Source of the DNA: DATBLE01 sp963841405
Lineage (GTDB): Bacteria > Actinomycetota > Thermoleophilia > Gaiellales > Gaiellaceae
Direction: 5' to 3'
Assembly: GCA_963841405.1 (NCBI GenBank)
Contig: CAWJCM010000007.1
Coordinates: 868,001-932,000 of the forward strand
DNA: 64,000 nucleotides
The translations under genes and the position numbers were made by a program. Positions 25,279 to 33,401 of this stretch are shown here, piece by piece. How positions within the stretch are numbered: the stretch's first letter is position 1; each line of letters begins with the position of its first letter. The notes under the pieces were generated by a model, which was not told the DNA's origin, searched no databases, and worked only from the letters and a program-made list of their open reading frames with translations.

Positions 25279-26264
25279 CGGCGCGAAGGGTGGCGACCCG
25301 GCCGGCAGCTGCGGGGGCGTCCGAGAGCCTGGGCTCGGGCCTCGATCTCTACCGCAGGATGCTCCTGATCCGGCGCTTCGAGGAGCTCGTCCAGTCGCTC
25401 TTCCTGCGCGGCGAGGTGTATGGCACGACCCACCTCTGCTCGGGGCAGGAGGCCGTGTCCGTCGGGTTCGCCTCAGCGCTGACCGAGGACGACCGGGTCG
25501 CGTGCACGTACCGCGGCCACGGGCACATGCTGGCGCGCGGGACGGCGCCGGAGGCGTTGCTCGGCGAGCTGCTCGGCCGCACGACCGGCGTCAATGGCGG
25601 GCGCGCCGGCTCGATGAACATGATCGACCTCGACCACGGCGTGATCGGCTGCTTCGGGATCGTCGGCGGGAGCATCGCCGCCGCCACCGGCGCCGCGCTC
25701 GCGCTGAAGGGCAGCGGCCGGATCGCGACCGCGTTCTTCGGCGACGGAGCGACGAACCAGGCCTACTTCTTCGAGTGCCTGAACTTCGCCAAGGTGCTCG
25801 GCCTGCCCGTCGTCTTCGCGTGCGAGAACAACGGCTACGGCGAGTACACGGCGATGGACGCCGTCACCGCGGGAACGATCGTCGGACGGGTGGAGGCGAT
25901 GGAGATCCCGGCAACCGTCGTGGACGGAATGGACGTCTGGACGGTGCAGGCGGCGGCGGAGGATGCGGCCGGCCGCGTTCGCCGCGGCGAGGGCCCCGTG
26001 TTCGTCGAGGCGCGGACGTACCGGTTCGTCGGTCACTCCCGCAGCGATCCAGGGAAGTACCGGCCCCCGGGGGAGCTGGAGGAGTGGCGCGCCCGCGACC
26101 CGCTGCTCGTCGCCGAGCGGCGGCTGACCACCGACCTCGGTGCGGGCGCCGAGCAGCTCCGCGAGGTCGCCGACGATGTCGCGCGCGAGCTGGGCGAGGT
26201 CGAGGCCGCGGCGCTGGCGGCGCCCTTCCCCGACCGGGCCGAGTTCAGCGAGTTCAAGGGATGA
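25275..26264 (+). CDS. 2-oxoacid (pyruvate/acetoin-type) dehydrogenase E1 alpha subunit
   Basis: A 329-residue ThDP-binding E1 alpha. LCSGQEAVSVGFA (~60), TYRGHGHMLARG (~84) and the cofactor motif FFGDGATNQAYFFECLNFAKVLGLPVVFACENN (~160-190, GDG...NN, quoted in parts of the family pattern) are standard; VGHSRSDPGKYR near residue 260 holds the regulatory-loop serines. It decarboxylates a 2-oxoacid or acetoin together with the E1 beta at 28339-29319. The TTG at 25275 overlaps the previous stop; GTG 25290 is an alternative start. The partner genes follow after an inserted regulator gene. Confidence 0.88.
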   Translation: MTARRVATRPAAAGASESLGSGLDLYRRMLLIRRFEELVQSLFLRGEVYGTTHLCSGQEAVSVGFASALTEDDRVACTYRGHGHMLARGTAPEALLGELLGRTTGVNGGRAGSMNMIDLDHGVIGCFGIVGGSIAAATGAALALKGSGRIATAFFGDGATNQAYFFECLNFAKVLGLPVVFACENNGYGEYTAMDAVTAGTIVGRVEAMEIPATVVDGMDVWTVQAAAEDAAGRVRRGEGPVFVEARTYRFVGHSRSDPGKYRPPGELEEWRARDPLLVAERRLTTDLGAGAEQLREVADDVARELGEVEAAALAAPFPDRAEFSEFKG

Positions 26265-26289
26265 CTGCCGCTCGCCTTCGCCTCGCTCC

Positions 26290-26428
26290 CGCGGGGGAAA
26301 CGGCCGGTTTCCCCCGCGAGCCCCCTTTCCCGACTGCGCCTGCTCCTCGGCAACGGCTCGGGACCGCGCCCGCCATGTCGGTCGCGGCGGCGAAAACCTG
26401 TTGCCAAGCCGGGGAGTTCGGCTCATGA
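26290..26428 (+). repeat. Composite intercistronic element, copy B (hairpin plus MSVAAA mini-ORF)
   Basis: Between the E1 alpha stop (26264) and the XRE-cupin start (26425). The hairpin at 26290-26318 has perfect 12-bp arms, CGCGGGGGAAAC and GTTTCCCCCGCG, around GGCCG. After 45 bases the conserved block begins (26364, CCGCGCCCGCCATGTCGGTC). Its mini-ORF (26375-26428) reads MSVAAAKTCCQAGEFGS-stop, the TGA overlapping the ATG of the regulator, and it contains the regulator's GGGGAG ribosome-binding site. This is the cleanest copy of the three. Confidence 0.85.
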
Positions 26429-27096
26429 GTGCGAGCGGCCAGAGTCAGACTGCCGCGGAGCAGGCCGCGGCCGCCAGTGAGGACACGCTCGGCACCCGTC
26501 TCCGCGGGGAGCGGGAGCGGCGGGGCCTGAGCCTGCGCGAGCTCGCGCGCCGGCTCGAGGTCTCGCCCAGCCTCGTCTCCCAGATCGAGACGGGCAAGAC
26601 GCAGCCGTCGGTCCGGACGCTGTACGCGATCGTCACCGAGCTCGGCGTCTCGCTCGACGAGCTGTTCGCGCCCGCCGGCGGGGACGCGGCGATTGCGGCC
26701 GTGCCACGGCCGGCCGGAGAGGATGCGCGGCCGCCGGTCGGCTTCGGGCGCGTCCAGCGGGCCGCCGAGCGAGACGTGATCGACCTCGGCTCCGGTGTCC
26801 GCTGGGAACGGCTGACCACCTGGAACGACCGGGACGTCGAGTTCCTGTGCGCGGTCTACGAGGCCGGCGGCTCTTCGAGCCCCGACGGCAGCCTGATGCG
26901 CCACAACGGCCGCGAGCTCGGGATCGTGCTCAGCGGACAGCTGGGCGTGAAGGTCGGCTTCGAGGACACCGTGCTCGGCCCCGGCGACTCGATCGCCTTC
27001 GACTCCGCCATCCCGCACCGGTTGCACAATGACGGCGACGAGGTCGTCACTGCGATCTGGATCGTGCTCGGCCGCCACCACGATCCCGGCCGGTAG
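26425..27096 (+). CDS. XRE-family regulator with C-terminal cupin domain (second copy)
   Basis: A 223-residue regulator with the same architecture as the gene at 667-1296: helix-turn-helix at ~30-85 (RELARRLEVSPSLVSQIETG) and cupin at ~150-220 (GRELGIVLSGQLGVKVGFED, then GDSIAFDSAIPHRLHN). The two share the VSPSLxSQIE core and the VxWERLT linker, so they are paralogues. The ATG at 26425 follows GGGGAG by eight bases. It is embedded between E1 alpha and E2 and is probably their local regulator. Confidence 0.88.
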   Translation: MSASGQSQTAAEQAAAASEDTLGTRLRGERERRGLSLRELARRLEVSPSLVSQIETGKTQPSVRTLYAIVTELGVSLDELFAPAGGDAAIAAVPRPAGEDARPPVGFGRVQRAAERDVIDLGSGVRWERLTTWNDRDVEFLCAVYEAGGSSSPDGSLMRHNGRELGIVLSGQLGVKVGFEDTVLGPGDSIAFDSAIPHRLHNDGDEVVTAIWIVLGRHHDPGR

Positions 27097-27154
27097 GAGC
27101 GTCGCGCGGCGTGCTCGAGCGGGTCGTTCAGTATTTCTCGACACGGGCGGCCGA

Positions 27155-28334
27155 GTGACGGAGGCGACGCTGATCGAGATCCCGATGCCGCGCTTGTCCG
27201 ACCAGGGCGAGGAGGCGACCGTGATCAAGTGGCTCAAGCAGCCCGGCGAGTCGGTCGGGAGGGGCGAGCCGCTGGTCGAGATCGAGACCGACAAGGCGAC
27301 GATGGTCTACGAGGCCGAGTTCGAGGGTGTCCTCGACGAGATCGTCGTCGACGAAGGCACGACCGCCGCGCTCGGGCAGACGATCGCGCGGGCCCGCGGG
27401 ACGGGCGCAGCGCCGAGCGCGCCGCCGCCCGCCCTGCCCGCCCTACCGGACGAGCCTGCACCTGTCGCATCCGTTTCTGCGCCGCCTGCGGTGACCAACG
27501 GAGGCAAGCCGGGCAGGCACCGTGCCACCCCCGTCGCGCGTCGGCTCGCGGCCGAGCTGGGCGTGTCGCTGGAGGGCCTGAGCGGGACCGGGCCCGGCGG
27601 CCGGATCGTGCGGGCGGACGTCCGCGAAGCGTCGCCGGCGCCTGCCGGGGGCGACGAGATCGAGCTCACGCCGACGCAGCGGACGATCGCCCAGCGAATG
27701 ACCGAGTCGCGGGCGCAGATTCCGGAGTTCACGCTCGAGGCGGAGATCGACATGGAGGCGGCTGCCGAAGCCCGCGAGGAGTTGCGGGCACTCGGCCGCG
27801 AGCCGCTCCCGTCCTTCAACGACCTCGTCGTCAAGGCGGCGGCGCTCTCGCTGCGCAGGCATCCGGCGCTGAACAGCTCCTGGGCCGGCGGGCGGATCAG
27901 GCGGAACGCCCGGGTGAACGTCGGCATCGCGGTGGCCACCGACGACGCGCTGTACGTGCCCACGCTGCCCGACGCCGACACGCTGCCGATCTTCGAGCTC
28001 GCCGCACTGGCGCGCGACCGGATCGAGAAGATGCTGGGCGGAAAGCTCGTTCCCGAGGACCTGGGCGGCGGCACGTTCACCGTCTCCAATCTCGGGATGT
28101 TCGGCATCCGCCGGTTCCACGCCGTGATCAACCCGCCGCAGGCCGCCATCCTCGCCGTCGGCGAGGTCGCCCGCCGGCCGGTCGTCGCCGAGGACGGCGT
28201 CGATCGTCGCCCGACACCGGATGGACGTCGCGCTCTCGTGCGACCACCGCGTCGTCTACGGCGCCCAGGCCGCCCAGTTCCTGCAGACGCTCACGACCCT
28301 GCTCGAGCGCCCCGTGGCGCTCGTCGCCGCCTGA
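27155..28334 (+). pseudogene. 2-oxoacid dehydrogenase E2 (lipoyl acyltransferase) with a C-terminal frameshift
   Basis: An E2 of about 392 residues. The lipoyl domain carries the modified Lys in EIETDKATMVYEAEF (~45); the E1/E3-binding domain is RHRATPVARRLAAELG...GTGPGGRIVRADV (~125-160); the catalytic domain follows from ~175. One extra base near 28201 breaks the frame. Dropping it restores GVIVARHRMDVALSCDHRVVYGAQAAQFL and the end VALVAA at 28334. The catalytic HxxxDG motif is HRVVYG, Tyr replacing Asp; the His is kept. The start is GTG 27155 (VTEATLIEIPMP). An indel error is likelier than a dead gene. Confidence 0.82.
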
Positions 28335-28338
28335 CGAG

Positions 28339-29319
28339 GTGACCGTGGAGACCGAGATCGAGTTCAGAGACGCCATCCGCGACGCGCTCGACGAGGAGCT
28401 CGCCCGCGACGAGACCGTCATCTTCTTCGGCGAGGACGTCGCCGTCGCCGGCGGGGTGTTCGCGGCGTCGCCGGGCCTCCACGAGAAATACGGCCCCGAG
28501 CGGGTATTCGACACGCCGATCTCGGAGCTGGCGATGACCGGCGCCGCCTTCGGCGCCGCGGTCACCGGCAAGCGCCCGGTGCTCGAGATCATGTTCGGGG
28601 ACTTCCTGGCGCTGTCGATGGACAGCCTGATCAACCAGGCGACGAAGTACTGGTTCCTGACCGGCGGGCGGCAGAGCTGCCCGCTGGTGATCCGCTCGGT
28701 CGTCGGCGGCGGCGCGCGCTTCGGCGCGATCCACTCGCAGATGCCGGTCTCGTGGCTGACCGGCATCCCGGGCCTGAAGATCGTCGCTCCCTCGACGCCC
28801 GCCGACGCGAAGGGCCTGCTGAAGGGCGCGATCCGCGACGACAACCCGGTGGTCTTCTTCGAGCACAAGCGGCTCTACTCGATGTCGGGCCCGGGCGGAG
28901 GCGACGACCCGGAGCCGCTCGGCCAGGCCAAGGTCGTCAGCGAGGGCGAGGACGTCACGCTCGTCAGCGCGATGAAGGGCGTCCACGACTGCCTCGCGGC
29001 CGCAGACATGCTCGCCGAGCGCGGCCTGTCGGCCGAGGTGATCGACCTGCGGACGCTGCGGCCGATCGACCTCGAGACAATCATGCGCTCGGTCCAAAAG
29101 ACGAACCGGATCGCCGTCGTCGAGGAGGGGCCGCTGACCGGCGGCTGGGCGGGCGAGGTGCTCGCTCTCGTCACCGAGGAGGGCCTCGGCGACCTGGACG
29201 ACGCGTGGCGTATCGCCACGCCGAACTCGCCGATCCCGTACAGCCCGCCGCTCGAGGACGCGTTCCTCCCGGGGCCGGAGCGGATCGCGACCGAGATCAC
29301 CGAGCGCGTCCGCCCGTAG
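28339..29319 (+). CDS. 2-oxoacid dehydrogenase E1 beta subunit
   Basis: A 326-residue E1 beta of the pyruvate/branched-chain/acetoin dehydrogenase type: DETVIFFGEDVAVAGGVF (~22-40), DTPISELAMTGAAFGAA (~55), and the C-terminal transketolase-like domain with VIDLRTLRPIDLETI (~230). It pairs with E1 alpha (25275-26264). The start is GTG 28339 or GTG 28345; GAGG upstream suits the second slightly better. No E3 (dihydrolipoamide dehydrogenase) gene is in the window, so it must be supplied from elsewhere. Confidence 0.9.
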   Translation: MTVETEIEFRDAIRDALDEELARDETVIFFGEDVAVAGGVFAASPGLHEKYGPERVFDTPISELAMTGAAFGAAVTGKRPVLEIMFGDFLALSMDSLINQATKYWFLTGGRQSCPLVIRSVVGGGARFGAIHSQMPVSWLTGIPGLKIVAPSTPADAKGLLKGAIRDDNPVVFFEHKRLYSMSGPGGGDDPEPLGQAKVVSEGEDVTLVSAMKGVHDCLAAADMLAERGLSAEVIDLRTLRPIDLETIMRSVQKTNRIAVVEEGPLTGGWAGEVLALVTEEGLGDLDDAWRIATPNSPIPYSPPLEDAFLPGPERIATEITERVRP

Positions 29320-29371
29320 GAACTGTCGCCATAACGACTGTCCCGAAGAAGCGGCGCGCGGTGCGTTCCGC

Positions 29372-29398
29372 GGGTCAGACCCCTGCGGGGTCGGACCC
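29372..29398. terminator. GGGTCAGACCC hairpin between convergent genes
   Basis: GGGTCAGACCCC-TGC-GGGGTCGGACCC is a 12-bp inverted repeat with one mismatch, in the 55-bp gap between the convergent E1 beta and sugar-permease genes, and it contains the permease stop codon (29375-29377). It is well placed for a bidirectional terminator, though no T-run follows. Its arm GGGTCAGACCC is itself an odd palindrome. Confidence 0.5.
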
Positions 29399-30424
29399 TT
29401 CGGCCGGCGGGCGTCGCAACCGGCCGACCCCGCCCCAGCTCGAGCGGAGCCGCGCGAGCAGCTCCGGGCCCTGGTACAGCACCAGCGCGACGAGGATCAG
29501 CACCCCGATCGTCATCTCGGCGTACTCCGTCGGCTGATGGAACAGCGGCAGGATGTTGTCGATCAGCGAGAGGAAGAGCGCGGCGAGCAGGGTCCCGAAG
29601 AAGGAGCCCCGGCCGCCGGCGAGGCTGGCGCCGCCGAGGACGCCGGCGGCGATGCTCTCGAGCGCCTGGTTGCCGATGATCGGCGAGCCGATCTGCACCT
29701 CTGCGGCAAGGTAGAAGCCCGCAATCGCCGCCAGCACCGAGCAGGCGACGAACGCGAGGATCACTGCGGCGTCGGTCCTGATCCCGATCCGCCGCGCCGA
29801 GGTCTCGTCGAGGCCGACGGCCCGCAGCGCCATGCCCGACCGGGTCCGGTACAGCCACACGTCGCCGAGCAGGGCAAGGAGGACGACCGCAATGAACCCG
29901 AGCGGTACGAAGCTCCAACTCGTCGTCAGCGACTCGATTGCGCCGCTCGAGATCGAGCCCTCGGGATGGTCGCGCAACCAGAGCGCCGCCCCCTGGAGGA
30001 TGCTGAGCGTCGCGAGCGTGGCGATGATCGAGGGGAGCCGAAGGACGCGAATGAGGAGCGCGTTGAAGAGGCCCGTCGCGAGCCCAACGCCGACCACCGC
30101 GAGCGCTCCCGGGATCAGCCCCAGCGTCGAGGTCGTCGGCGTCATCGTGTACGAGGCGACGACGACACAAAGCGTCATCAGGGCGGCGACGGATACGTCG
30201 AAGCCGCCGACGAGCAGCGCGCACGTCTGGCCGAGCGAGACCAGCGCCAGCGGCATCGTCGCGAGCAGGAGGTTGCGGAGGTTGTAGCCGGTGAGGAACG
30301 CGTCCTGGCGCACCGCCGTGAACGCGCCCACGGCGACGATCAGCATTCCCATCAGGACGATCGGCACGGCGCCGCGGAGCCGGATCCCTGCGACCGCGGC
30401 CGCTACCTTCGCCCCGAAGGTCAT
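29375..30424 (-). CDS. Ribose-type sugar ABC transporter permease
   Basis: A 349-residue membrane protein of the RbsC family with about nine hydrophobic helices. CALLVGGFDVSVAALMTL (~70) is the conserved helix of this family, and the coupling loop MALRAVGLDETSARRIGI (~200-218) contacts the ATPase. The C-terminus (SSWGGVGRLRRPPAEG) is a basic tail. It begins at ATG 30424, four bases inside the ATPase gene end. It is the second permease of the system; the other is at 33402-34472. Confidence 0.88.
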   Translation of the reverse strand: MTFGAKVAAAVAGIRLRGAVPIVLMGMLIVAVGAFTAVRQDAFLTGYNLRNLLLATMPLALVSLGQTCALLVGGFDVSVAALMTLCVVVASYTMTPTTSTLGLIPGALAVVGVGLATGLFNALLIRVLRLPSIIATLATLSILQGAALWLRDHPEGSISSGAIESLTTSWSFVPLGFIAVVLLALLGDVWLYRTRSGMALRAVGLDETSARRIGIRTDAAVILAFVACSVLAAIAGFYLAAEVQIGSPIIGNQALESIAAGVLGGASLAGGRGSFFGTLLAALFLSLIDNILPLFHQPTEYAEMTIGVLILVALVLYQGPELLARLRSSWGGVGRLRRPPAEGSDPAGV

Positions 30425-31950
30425 GCCGGGCTCCGCCCGCGTGCGGCCAGCCGCTCGGCTGCGCCTGCGCGCGAGCCCACGATCGCCTCGACGATCCGGC
30501 GTTCGCCCAGGTCCTCGCCCCGGATCTCGTCGACGATCTTCCCGCGTGACATGACCACGACGCGGTCGCAGAGCCCTGCCAGCTCGAGCGGGTCGCTGGA
30601 CTTGACGACGATCGCGACGCCCTCGTTCGCCTTCGCCCGCAGCGCGTCGTAGATGTCGAACCGGGCAGCGACGTCAACGCCCTGAGTCGGTTCCTCGGCG
30701 AGGATGACGCTGACGTTCCCACGCAGGAATGGACGCGTCAGCGAGACCTTCTGCTGGTTGCCCCCGGAGAGCGACTGCACCGGCTGCTCGATCGAGGCCA
30801 TGCGGATGCCCAGCCGGCGGCCGAGCTCGCCGACCGTGTCGCGCTCGCGCCGCCGGTTCAGGAAGCCGAGGCGTCCCAGCCGCCGCAGCACCTGGATCGT
30901 GGTGTTGGCGCGCACGCTGAGAACCGGAAACAACGCTTCCCTCGCCCGGTCGCCGCTCAGCAGCACGACCCCTGCGCGGAGCGGGCCGACGGGCGACCCG
31001 GTATGCAGCTCGCGGCCGTTGCAGGTTGCGCCGCCCGCGGCGCGTTCGGCTCCGGCGAGCGCCCGGAGGAACGGCACCTGCCCGTTGCCCTCCGCGCCGG
31101 CGATCCCCAGGATCTCGCCCCTCGCGACCTCGAGGTCGATCGGGCCGAAGCGCTCGCCGCTCAGACCCGAGACGGCCAGCAGCACTTCGCGCTCGGCATC
31201 GGACGCCTGCCGCTCCGGGAATGCGAGCTGCAGCGGCCGGCCGATCATCAGCGCAACGAGGCTCTCCTCTGACATGCCGGAGGCCTCGAACGTCCCCTGG
31301 GAGACGCCGTCGCGCAGGACGGTGACCCGGTCGGCGATGCCCAGCACCTCGGGCAGCCGGTGGCTGACGTAGACGATGCCGACGCCCGCCCGGCTCCGCT
31401 CGAGCACGAGCGCGTGGAGGCGTTCGACCTCCTCCGGCCCGAGCGCCGTCGTCGGCTCGTCCAGCAGGAGGACCTTCGGCTGGCCGAGCAGCGCCTTGAC
31501 CACCTCGAGGAACTGCCGCTCGGCGAGCGACAACGACCCCACCAGAGCCCCCGGCGGGATGTCGAGCTCGAACTCGGCGAGCTGCTCGGCCGCCCACGCT
31601 TGCATGCGACTGTACGCCGGTTGCACGCTGCCGGGCACCGCGAGGTAGAGGTTCTCGGCGACCGAGAGGTCGAGGACGTGGGAGTAGGTCTGGTACGCGA
31701 TGCCGACGCCCAGCTTCCGGGCTTCGGTCGGCGAGCCGCGTCGGCGGAGCCGCCCCCCGATCTCGACGGTTCCCTCGTCCGGATGGACGAAGCCGCTGGC
31801 GATCCCCAGCAGTGTCGATTTCCCGGACCCGTTCTCCCCGACGAGCGCATGGACCTCGCCGGCATGGCAGTCGACGCTGACCTCGCGAAGCGCCTGTACT
31901 GCGCCGAACGTCTTCGACACGTCTCGAAGAGACAGGACGACAGAGCTCAT
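30421..31950 (-). CDS. Ribose-type sugar ABC transporter, tandem ATPase
   Basis: A 509-residue protein with two ATPase domains. The first has Walker A GENGSGKST (~38) and Walker B VLLLDEPTTALGPEE (~160), but its signature is SLSLAERQFLEV. The second has a degenerate Walker A (GAEGNGQVPFLRAL, ~290) and an intact signature LSGGNQQKVSL (~395), the usual asymmetry of RbsA-type proteins. It starts at ATG 31950, which follows the composite element and its mini-ORF stop by four bases. It energises the two permeases around it. Confidence 0.9.
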   Translation of the reverse strand: MSSVVLSLRDVSKTFGAVQALREVSVDCHAGEVHALVGENGSGKSTLLGIASGFVHPDEGTVEIGGRLRRRGSPTEARKLGVGIAYQTYSHVLDLSVAENLYLAVPGSVQPAYSRMQAWAAEQLAEFELDIPPGALVGSLSLAERQFLEVVKALLGQPKVLLLDEPTTALGPEEVERLHALVLERSRAGVGIVYVSHRLPEVLGIADRVTVLRDGVSQGTFEASGMSEESLVALMIGRPLQLAFPERQASDAEREVLLAVSGLSGERFGPIDLEVARGEILGIAGAEGNGQVPFLRALAGAERAAGGATCNGRELHTGSPVGPLRAGVVLLSGDRAREALFPVLSVRANTTIQVLRRLGRLGFLNRRRERDTVGELGRRLGIRMASIEQPVQSLSGGNQQKVSLTRPFLRGNVSVILAEEPTQGVDVAARFDIYDALRAKANEGVAIVVKSSDPLELAGLCDRVVVMSRGKIVDEIRGEDLGERRIVEAIVGSRAGAAERLAARGRSPA

Positions 31951-31954
31951 GGGT

Positions 31955-32086
31955 TCAGTCTCTCGATTCTTCCTTACGGGTTCTCGCCGCCGCGACCGAC
32001 ATGACGGGCGCGGCTGAGGACGGTTCTGGGGTGCGATGCCGGTTAGGGAGGGGGGCCCACGGGGGGAACCGGCCGTTCCCCCCGTG
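31955..32086 (-). repeat. Composite intercistronic element, copy C (hairpin plus MSVAAA mini-ORF)
   Basis: Between the binding-protein stop (32106) and the ATPase start (31950), inside an operon. In transcription order: hairpin 32086-32058, perfect 12-bp arms CACGGGGGGAAC and GTTCCCCCCGTG around loop GGCCG (read on the minus strand); 44 bases; conserved block from 32013 (CCGCGCCCGTCATGTCGGTC). The mini-ORF (32002-31955) reads MSVAAARTRKEESRD-stop and ends four bases before the ATPase ATG; AAGGAAGA inside it may be the ATPase ribosome-binding site. Confidence 0.85.
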
Positions 32087-32105
32087 AATCGAGCGGAGCG
32101 AGCGC

Positions 32106-33380
32106 CTAGGGATACATCTTGTGCAGCAGGCTCACCGGGATCAGTGACGTCCCGGAGGCATCCTGCGGATAGCCCTTGGTGCACGAATCGCGTTTGTCCT
32201 GGTCCTGCAACTGGATCGGGAACACGATCGTGGGCGGGATCCGCGCGCCCTTCAGCTTCATCATCGCGGCCGTGAAGGCGACCCGGATCTGCGAGTTGCC
32301 CGAGGTGTAGTAGTACATCTTCAGGCCGGGGTTGCTCTTCTTCAGGGTGTTGTACTGGCACCCCATCCGGACGTCGTCGGTCCTGAGCGTCAGCACGGTG
32401 TTGAACGGCTTGCCCGCAGCCTTGTACGCCGCCAGTGCCCCAAGCGCCATGCCGCCGCCGTACTCGTAGCTCCAGCCCTTGATGTTGGGATGCGCGGCCA
32501 GGATCCCGGCGACGACCGACTGCACCTTCGACGGATCCCAGTTCGTCGGCTCGTTCGCGACGACATGGATGTTCGAGTTCAGCGCCGGCTTCTCGCAGGT
32601 CTGCCAGCCGAGCGACAGCGGGTTGCCGGGGAAGCCGCCGAGGAAGGCGATGTCGCCCGACTTGACCTGCGTGTTCATCGCCGCTGCGAACGCCTTGCCC
32701 AGGTTGCAGGTGTACTCGCCGACGACGGTCAGGTAGTTCTTGCCCGGCCCTGTGACATAGCCCCAGGCGTAGGTCGCAACGGGGATTCCGGCGTCGGTCG
32801 CTTCCTTCATCACCGGCAGCATCGCGTCGCCGAAGTCGGGATAGGTGACGATCAGGCTGACCTTCTGGGCGATCGCCGCCTTGAAGTCGGCGATGCCCTG
32901 GTTCAGGTCGGAGTGGGCGCTCTTGTAGATGATCTTGCCGACCTGCGGATACGTCAGCGCCTGGAGGATGAACTCCATCTTCGACATCTGGCGGTAGACG
33001 TTCTCGCCGAACTGCTCGATGTAGGCGACGGTCAGCTTGCCGCCCGTACCGGTGCTGCAGCCGTTCGACTTCCAGCACTTGAGAGCGAGGTTGTAGTTGA
33101 CCTTCTTGTCGGAGCGGCCGAGACCCGCGAGTGCGATCCTGCGCGACTGCGGGTTGGCCGGGAGGAGCGTGGCCTTGAAGAGTGTCTTTGCGAGAGTGGA
33201 GGCTCTGGCCTGGTACACCTCGCCGAAGCCGCCGCCCTTGCCGATCATCACCGGCCCCGCGTGCGTTCTGCCCGTGCTGCCGCCACCGGCCGAGACGAAC
33301 GCCAGTGCAGCGACGAAGAGCGCGAGCAGGAGGGTTGCCAGGATCGGCCCCCTCCCTCGCGTCGCCTTCCGTACGTGCAT
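32106..33380 (-). CDS. Sugar-type ABC transporter substrate-binding protein
   Basis: A 424-residue exported protein. Residues ~13-33 are the hydrophobic core of a signal peptide (ILATLLLALFVAALAFVSAG) with no lipobox Cys. The mature region is a type I periplasmic fold of the ribose-binding kind: KLTVAYIEQFGENVYRQMSK (~115), VSLIVTYPDFGDAMLPVMKE (~175), GIPVATYAWGY, DIAFLGGFPGN. Six or more cysteines in the mature part are unusual and may form disulfides, which fits the DsbA/VKOR pair later in the window. Ligand unknown. Confidence 0.85.
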   Translation of the reverse strand: MHVRKATRGRGPILATLLLALFVAALAFVSAGGGSTGRTHAGPVMIGKGGGFGEVYQARASTLAKTLFKATLLPANPQSRRIALAGLGRSDKKVNYNLALKCWKSNGCSTGTGGKLTVAYIEQFGENVYRQMSKMEFILQALTYPQVGKIIYKSAHSDLNQGIADFKAAIAQKVSLIVTYPDFGDAMLPVMKEATDAGIPVATYAWGYVTGPGKNYLTVVGEYTCNLGKAFAAAMNTQVKSGDIAFLGGFPGNPLSLGWQTCEKPALNSNIHVVANEPTNWDPSKVQSVVAGILAAHPNIKGWSYEYGGGMALGALAAYKAAGKPFNTVLTLRTDDVRMGCQYNTLKKSNPGLKMYYYTSGNSQIRVAFTAAMMKLKGARIPPTIVFPIQLQDQDKRDSCTKGYPQDASGTSLIPVSLLHKMYP

Positions 33381-33401
33381 CGTTTCCCTCCTTTCCGAGC
33401 C

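Noticed and set aside
27097..27154. Promoter between the XRE-cupin gene and E2
   Set aside because: GTATTTCTCGACA looks AT-richer than its surroundings but I could not fit a -35/-10 pair; left unannotated.
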